This document shows positions 29,620 to 33,451 of a stretch of DNA of 33,451 bases, piece by piece. The DNA is from Patescibacteria group bacterium (GTDB lineage Bacteria; Patescibacteriota; Patescibacteriia; Magasanikbacterales; UBA922): contig JAHJGG010000059.1 of NCBI GenBank assembly GCA_018824545.1, forward strand, positions 1-33,451, in the 5' to 3' direction. The notes below the pieces were generated by a model that was given only the letters and a program-made list of their open reading frames with translations, was not told where the DNA came from and ran no database searches. Made by a program: the position numbers and the translations under genes. Each line of letters starts with the position of its first letter. Position 1 is the first letter of the stretch.

Positions 29620-29696
29620 AACACAGATATAACTGATCAAACAGATTCGCACAGATAAATCTGTGAAAATCTCATCAAATCTGTTCAATCTGTGTG
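29620..29696. repeat. CACAGAT / ATCTGTG word hairpin upstream of malic enzyme
   Basis: Left words ACACAGAT, AACAGATT, CACAGAT are mirrored by ATCTGTG, AATCTGTT, ATCTGTGT on the right; each pair is perfectly complementary. The 93-bp spacer between mltG and the malic enzyme gene is almost wholly this fold-back. The AATCTGTT word also appears at about 16806-16836 and 20813. Confidence 0.88.
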
Positions 29697-29707
29697 ATAT
29701 AAGATAC

Positions 29708-30745
29708 CTATCTCAGATACATATAAACATTAGCATTATGTTCCTCAAGCGTTTTGGCATAATGAACTGTCCCATCGCTATCAGTCAAAAAATACCAATA
29801 GTCATTTTTCTCTGGATAAATTGCAGCGTCAACAGTTTCCAAACTTGGATTAGATATTGGTCCTGGTGGAAGTCCAGGATATTTATATGTGTTCCAAGAG
29901 TTTAGAGAATCCCGATCTTCATTTGTAGTAAACAAATTTCCAGTCTTACCAACTGCATAGTGAACTGTAGAATCAGCCTGCAATGCCCAATTGACGTCAT
30001 ATCTACGCCAAAAAATATCTGCTACTTTTTTCTTGTCTTCTACTCCTCTTACTTCCCTTTCCAAAATACTAGCTAGTGTAATCACCTCATGAATATTCCT
30101 ACCAGATTCAACAATAGCCTGATACATCTCATCAGTAATTTGATCATTTCTTTCATCAATCAAAATATCTACAATATCCTCTACAGTTGCGTCCTTATAT
30201 ATTCGATAAGTATCTGGTGCCAAATATCCCTCATAACTAATATAATTTGGCTTATCTACAAGAACTTTCAAATTCAAATATTTATCAGTTGGCTCTCCTA
30301 TTCCTGCTATTCTATAATTTACTGCCGGCAGCCCAATAAATTCAGTCAGTTCTTCTGCTTGGGCAATACCTTCTCTTTCCAAATATTGTGCCACATCTCG
30401 AATAGTCCAGCCAGGTATAATTGTAATTTCTTTTTCAATCAAGCTCGGATCTCCCAGAGCATTTACCACTCTGGCCAAAGTGATCGGAGACATTATCTCA
30501 AACTGTCCTACCCTTACTTCCTCATCAATTCCTTTCCAAACCAAATATTTTTTAAAAATCCACGCACTCCTTATTATCTGTTCGCTTTCCAATCTATCAG
30601 CCAGCGAAGAAATAGATTCTCCTGATTTTACCTCAAACTGCGCCAAGTCAGATTTTTGTGCTTCAGCTGTGTAGATTTCGGAGATTATAAACCAGATGCC
30701 TACTGACAAACACGCTATAATTATAATACTTATTATTTTTTTCAT
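29708..30745 (-). CDS. mltG: Endolytic peptidoglycan transglycosylase MltG
   Basis: 345 residues. It cleaves nascent glycan strands at the membrane. An N-terminal membrane segment (about 3-22, IISIIIIACLSVGIWFIISE), a LysM-like linker (FEVKSGESISSLADRL, about 37-52) and the catalytic YceG domain follow. Landmarks: LEGYLAPDTY-like YEGYLAPDTYRI, VITLASILEREVRG with the expected catalytic Glu229, WALQADSTVHYA, SLNSWNTYKYPGLPPGPISNPSLETVDAAIYPEKNDYWYF. Full family length. Confidence 0.95.
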   Translation of the reverse strand: MKKIISIIIIACLSVGIWFIISEIYTAEAQKSDLAQFEVKSGESISSLADRLESEQIIRSAWIFKKYLVWKGIDEEVRVGQFEIMSPITLARVVNALGDPSLIEKEITIIPGWTIRDVAQYLEREGIAQAEELTEFIGLPAVNYRIAGIGEPTDKYLNLKVLVDKPNYISYEGYLAPDTYRIYKDATVEDIVDILIDERNDQITDEMYQAIVESGRNIHEVITLASILEREVRGVEDKKKVADIFWRRYDVNWALQADSTVHYAVGKTGNLFTTNEDRDSLNSWNTYKYPGLPPGPISNPSLETVDAAIYPEKNDYWYFLTDSDGTVHYAKTLEEHNANVYMYLR

Positions 30746-30818
30746 AAAAGTGATAGATGATAATTAAAAAATATCATTTATTTAACTTAAAAAAAGTCGT
30801 TCAACAATTCACATTTCA

Positions 30819-31511
30819 TTAACTAAATTCCCTCCAGTTCTCCCTCGCCCACTCCAATCTCTCTGGCACACCAACATCAACCCAGGGTCGATCTGACTCA
30901 TATACATCTAGATCCTGCATCTTTGGAAAAACATCATATTCAATACTAAAATCGTCTGTGTTAGGAAAATATTTTTTAAACTTTTGATTGAACAAATAAA
31001 CACCTCCATTTTGATATCCAGGTTCATGCTTACCTTCTTTTTCTTTAAATTCCTGCAAATGATAATTTTCATTATAAACCAATGTACCATAACTTGCTAC
31101 ATCAGGAACGTGTGAGCCTAAAATTATTCCATCACCTTCTGGTCGCAAATAAGATACCATATCTTCAAATTCAACAGTGGTGAGAACATCACCATTCAAA
31201 ATAATAATTGGTTCACCCGGCTCAGTTAAATATTCTATCCCATGTTTAATTGCACCACCTGTCCCTAATTTTTTATCTTCTATTGCATAAATTAATTCTA
31301 TCCCCATACGTTCAGTACCAACTTCATTATGTAAAACATGAGCCAAATGACCAGAGGCCAAAACTACTTCTTTAATTCCAATTTTTTTTAATTTTTCTAA
31401 CTGCCAATCCAAAATAGTCTTGTCACCAATTTTGAGCAAAATCTTTGGGATCTCCTTTGTAATATCTCCCAAACGAGTAGAGAGTCCTCCACAGAGAATA
31501 ATAGCATTCAT
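30819..31511 (-). CDS. Sugar-phosphate nucleotidyltransferase
   Basis: 230 residues, GT-A-like NTP transferase that activates a sugar-1-phosphate. Signature NAIILCGGLSTRLGDITKEIPKILLKIGDKTILDW (G-G-x-x-T-R-L and the K-x-L base-binding loop), LGTGGAIKHGIEYL, IIILNGDVLTT (metal-binding Asp) and YQNGGVYLFNQK. It resembles the single-domain mannose- or heptose-1-phosphate guanylyltransferases, but the sugar and NTP cannot be fixed. Its ATG overlaps the TGA of the PAP2 gene as ATGA, so the pair is translationally coupled. Confidence 0.88.
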   Translation of the reverse strand: MNAIILCGGLSTRLGDITKEIPKILLKIGDKTILDWQLEKLKKIGIKEVVLASGHLAHVLHNEVGTERMGIELIYAIEDKKLGTGGAIKHGIEYLTEPGEPIIILNGDVLTTVEFEDMVSYLRPEGDGIILGSHVPDVASYGTLVYNENYHLQEFKEKEGKHEPGYQNGGVYLFNQKFKKYFPNTDDFSIEYDVFPKMQDLDVYESDRPWVDVGVPERLEWARENWREFS

Positions 31512-32086
31512 AAAAATAATAATTTAAAAGCATTGTAAATTGGTTGAGAAATATTGTCCACTATCCAAAAGGATGAAAGAGAAAAAAAAGTTGCCAAAAC
31601 AATCCCCCCAACAATGTCTCGCGGATAGTGTACTCCAGCATAAACACGAGAAAAACCAACTAAAAGTGCCAACAAAAGTAAACCAATACCAAACCAAGCA
31701 GGAGCACCCATAAGCCATGTTATTTCTGCAACTACAAATGAAATCAAAGTATGGTCAGACGGAAATGCTTTCCATGTCTGATATGGCTCAAACAATTGCA
31801 TAATATTTGGCAGTTCGCGCACAGGTCTAGCCTTTTGCCAAATCAATGCTACAAGCCAGCTGGTAATAATAGTAAATGTAATCGTTGTCAAAAGTAATTT
31901 TATAAACTGAAGAAATAAGTTTGGCCCAGAGTCAAATAAGACTGTCACAGCCCATGATAAACTCAATAAAACTATAATATAAATAAGTACATGCGCACAA
32001 AAAAGCATGATTTCATCCAACCATTTGCGCTTTCCAAGCTCTGCATTTATAATAAAAAATAATTTGTAACTCCAACTTTGCTTCAT
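31508..32086 (-). CDS. PAP2-family membrane phosphatase
   Basis: 192 residues from MKQSWSYKLFF. Integral membrane lipid phosphatase with about five or six membrane segments. The three PAP2 motifs are KARPVRELP (85-93), FPSDHTLISF (108-117) with the active-site His112, and SRVYAGVHYPRDIVGG (146-161) with His153. A role in undecaprenyl-pyrophosphate recycling or lipid dephosphorylation is an inference from the family. The ORF could start 12 codons earlier, but ATG 32086 is preferred because it forms an ATGA overlap with the NUDIX stop. Confidence 0.9.
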   Translation of the reverse strand: MKQSWSYKLFFIINAELGKRKWLDEIMLFCAHVLIYIIVLLSLSWAVTVLFDSGPNLFLQFIKLLLTTITFTIITSWLVALIWQKARPVRELPNIMQLFEPYQTWKAFPSDHTLISFVVAEITWLMGAPAWFGIGLLLLALLVGFSRVYAGVHYPRDIVGGIVLATFFSLSSFWIVDNISQPIYNAFKLLFL

Positions 32087-32619
32087 AATTCTTTTAGATA
32101 ATGTAGGGCCTGGTAAGCGCACATTACATCTCCCACACCGTGTAATTCACTATTCAATAAAATATTTTTGAACTCTTCCATGGAAATAAAGTCCATATCA
32201 ATATCTTCTGATTCTTCTAGTGTCTGCTCAAATTTCTTTTCAATACCAAGAGCCAAAAAACAATGAATCGACCCTGTTATATATTTACCAACCATAGCTG
32301 AACCAAGATCAATAATTTCTCTTGCCACACAGCCAGCCTCTTCGAGTAGTTCTGCTTCAGCAGTTTTTTTGGGATCATCATTTTCTACCAATCCTCCGAC
32401 CAAAGTCTTAACTCTCCTATCTTCTGCAAAAAAATATTCTTGAATTAATAAAACTTTATTATCTTTTGTTATTCCCATAACTATTGCAATATCATGCTCA
32501 TTTACAATATACATCGTCTCTCTCACGCCATCCTCCCGCATGTAAATTTTTTCGTCAATTTTGCGATATGGGCATTCGAAAATTTGTTTTTTGCTTTCTA
32601 TTTCTAATTTTTTTGCCAT
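32083..32619 (-). CDS. NUDIX hydrolase
   Basis: 178 residues, resembling ADP-ribose or nucleoside-diphosphate-sugar pyrophosphatases. The Nudix box region reads GGLVENDDPKKTAEAELLEEAG. Relative to G-x5-E-x7-R-E-U-x-E-E the first Glu is Asp and the Arg is Ala, but the metal-binding E-x-x-E-E core is kept. Upstream HDIAIVMGITKDNKVLLIQEYFF is the usual first strand pair. First gene of a coupled NUDIX, PAP2, nucleotidyltransferase run, suggesting sugar-nucleotide or lipid-linked sugar metabolism. Confidence 0.88.
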   Translation of the reverse strand: MAKKLEIESKKQIFECPYRKIDEKIYMREDGVRETMYIVNEHDIAIVMGITKDNKVLLIQEYFFAEDRRVKTLVGGLVENDDPKKTAEAELLEEAGCVAREIIDLGSAMVGKYITGSIHCFLALGIEKKFEQTLEESEDIDMDFISMEEFKNILLNSELHGVGDVMCAYQALHYLKEL

Positions 32620-32623
32620 AGAT

Positions 32624-33142
32624 TTATTTTGTTGCTCTCATTATTATATTGTTAATAAATTTTCCCTTACTCTTTGTATACTCGGCTCTATTATCGCTAA
32701 ATTTTTTAGCTAATTTCTTTTTTAAATTTGAATAAGCCTCTCGATCTATTTTATGCTTTCTCAAATAATCCCTAAAGATAATATGTTCACGCCAATAATC
32801 ACTATTATTTCTCGTAATATGCAGATAGTGCGTCCTTTTTTCTTCCGGCCCTTTTACAAATAAACGCTGTCCTGAAACTCCACCCCTGCCCCTATCTTCA
32901 TAGCCCAATTCTATGAGTTTATTATAAACATATTTTATACTTAAGTTTGGTGACATCCCAATCATCATATCTATAATCGGCTTAGCAGAAACCCCATAAA
33001 TAGATGTAGCACCAACGTGTTCGACAATAATAGGATAATCTTTAAATTTGCTAATCAAATATTTTTTTTCAAATTCAAACAATTTCTCCCATTCTTTGTG
33101 ATTCAATTTCAATTTTACTGTGCCTCTCTTTAAACCAATCAT
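32624..33142 (-). CDS. GrpB/UPF0157 family nucleotidyltransferase-fold protein
   Basis: 172 residues. It matches the GrpB-like family: IIVEHVGATSIYGVSAKPIIDMMIG (the conserved V-G-S/A-T-S-I ... K-P-I-D signature), then YNKLIELGYEDRG, KRTHYLHITRNNSDYWREHIIFRDYLRKHKIDREAYSNLKKKLA. The fold is that of a minimal nucleotidyltransferase, and the biochemical role is not settled. It ends 4 bp before the NUDIX start and may belong to the same transcript. Confidence 0.9.
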   Translation of the reverse strand: MIGLKRGTVKLKLNHKEWEKLFEFEKKYLISKFKDYPIIVEHVGATSIYGVSAKPIIDMMIGMSPNLSIKYVYNKLIELGYEDRGRGGVSGQRLFVKGPEEKRTHYLHITRNNSDYWREHIIFRDYLRKHKIDREAYSNLKKKLAKKFSDNRAEYTKSKGKFINNIIMRATK

Positions 33143-33182
33143 AAATTTTAAATAATTCTATTTGATTCTAGCTGTTATAAAA

Positions 33183-33451
33183 TCAATGTACCAGTCTTTT
33201 TGCCAATCTATAAAAATAATAAATAAACTTATTCAAAACCAAATCAACTGCCTGTGGGTACTCTCTTACCTCCCCACCAAATCCAGCCTTAAACCTTGTA
33301 ACCCCAGTCCACCTATGATCCCCCTGCCAACACAAATTATGAAAACAAGTCTCCACTCGCTTGCTTTTTGTTCCTTGCTTTTTGTTCCTTACAAGAGGAG
33401 CAATCCCCCAAAAATCATAAATCTCACAATTTAATTTTTTTGCCAGCTTCA
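33183..33451 (-). CDS. FemAB-family peptidoglycan aminoacyltransferase, C-terminal part (runs off window)
   Basis: 89 C-terminal residues are visible. The segment EIYDFWGIAPL followed by WTGVTRFKAGFGGEVREYPQAVDLVLN is typical of the C-terminus of FemX/FemAB enzymes, which add amino acids to the lipid II stem peptide. Between WGIAP and WTGVTRFK there is an insertion (LVRNKKQGTKSKRVETCF...) partly encoded by a 14-bp tandem repeat. The stop is TGA. The start and catalytic region lie beyond the window. Confidence 0.85.
   Translation of the reverse strand, partial: KLAKKLNCEIYDFWGIAPLVRNKKQGTKSKRVETCFHNLCWQGDHRWTGVTRFKAGFGGEVREYPQAVDLVLNKFIYYFYRLAKRLVH
33361..33388. repeat. 14-bp tandem repeat inside the FemAB gene
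   Basis: TTGCTTTTTGTTCC twice in direct tandem. 22 bases (33365-33386) are identical to the intergenic array at 9890-9911. Confidence 0.9.

Overview
This is a low-GC bacterial chromosome segment, most consistent with Candidate Phyla Radiation (Patescibacteria). The evidence is indirect: small single-copy core genes scattered out of their usual operons (nusA without rimP/infB, rplS without rpsP/rimM/trmD), few clear Shine-Dalgarno sites, four-helix-bundle and DUF389 orphans, a guanylate kinase with a non-canonical P-loop, and secreted C39-like proteins. TGA is used as a stop and RF2 is present, so the standard bacterial code applies. No phage, CRISPR, transposase or rRNA genes were seen.

Layout. 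1-3.2 kb: 3' part of anaerobic NTP reductase (nrdD) and nusA, whose leader carries a terminator-like hairpin. 3.2-6.1 kb: yraN, a methyltransferase, a four-helix-bundle protein, a small membrane protein and rplS, with two copies of a 160-bp hairpin-rich repeat. 6.2-9.7 kb: gmk, an RluD-type pseudouridine synthase, a tRNA-Ile with anticodon UAU, an HD phosphohydrolase and a DUF389 membrane protein. 10.2-14.4 kb: a Lys/Ala/Pro-rich histone-like protein and a two-gene secreted/membrane unit including a 1085-residue C39/lamin-tail protein. 14.6-18.9 kb: tsaC, prfB, a candidate structured RNA, then groS-groL under a CIRCE-type operator. 19-21.3 kb: tRNA-Pro(GGG), a second candidate RNA with a textbook promoter and terminator, an orphan protein, ndk, a GC-rich structured island and a zinc-ribbon mini-protein. 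21.3-33.4 kb: UvrD/PcrA helicase, anchored C39-like protein, tgt, an orphan, a GT4 glycosyltransferase, queA, malic enzyme, mltG, a nucleotidyltransferase-PAP2-NUDIX run joined by ATGA overlaps, GrpB and the end of a FemAB gene.

Functional threads. tgt and queA are both in the queuosine pathway. mltG, FemAB, PAP2, the sugar nucleotidyltransferase and GT4 point to envelope and peptidoglycan work. prfB, nusA, rplS, tsaC and the tRNAs serve gene expression. groSL is the heat-shock unit.

The most unusual property is repeat architecture. Many spacers are filled by short direct 'word' repeats (period about 7-14 bp) whose word differs from locus to locus, often present again in inverted orientation so the spacer folds into a hairpin. 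Similar arrays lie in frame at variable loops of conserved enzymes (tgt twice, queA, FemAB), and a perfect 30-bp palindrome forms ten in-frame codons of the helicase. Together with three candidate structured RNAs, these are the best leads in the window.
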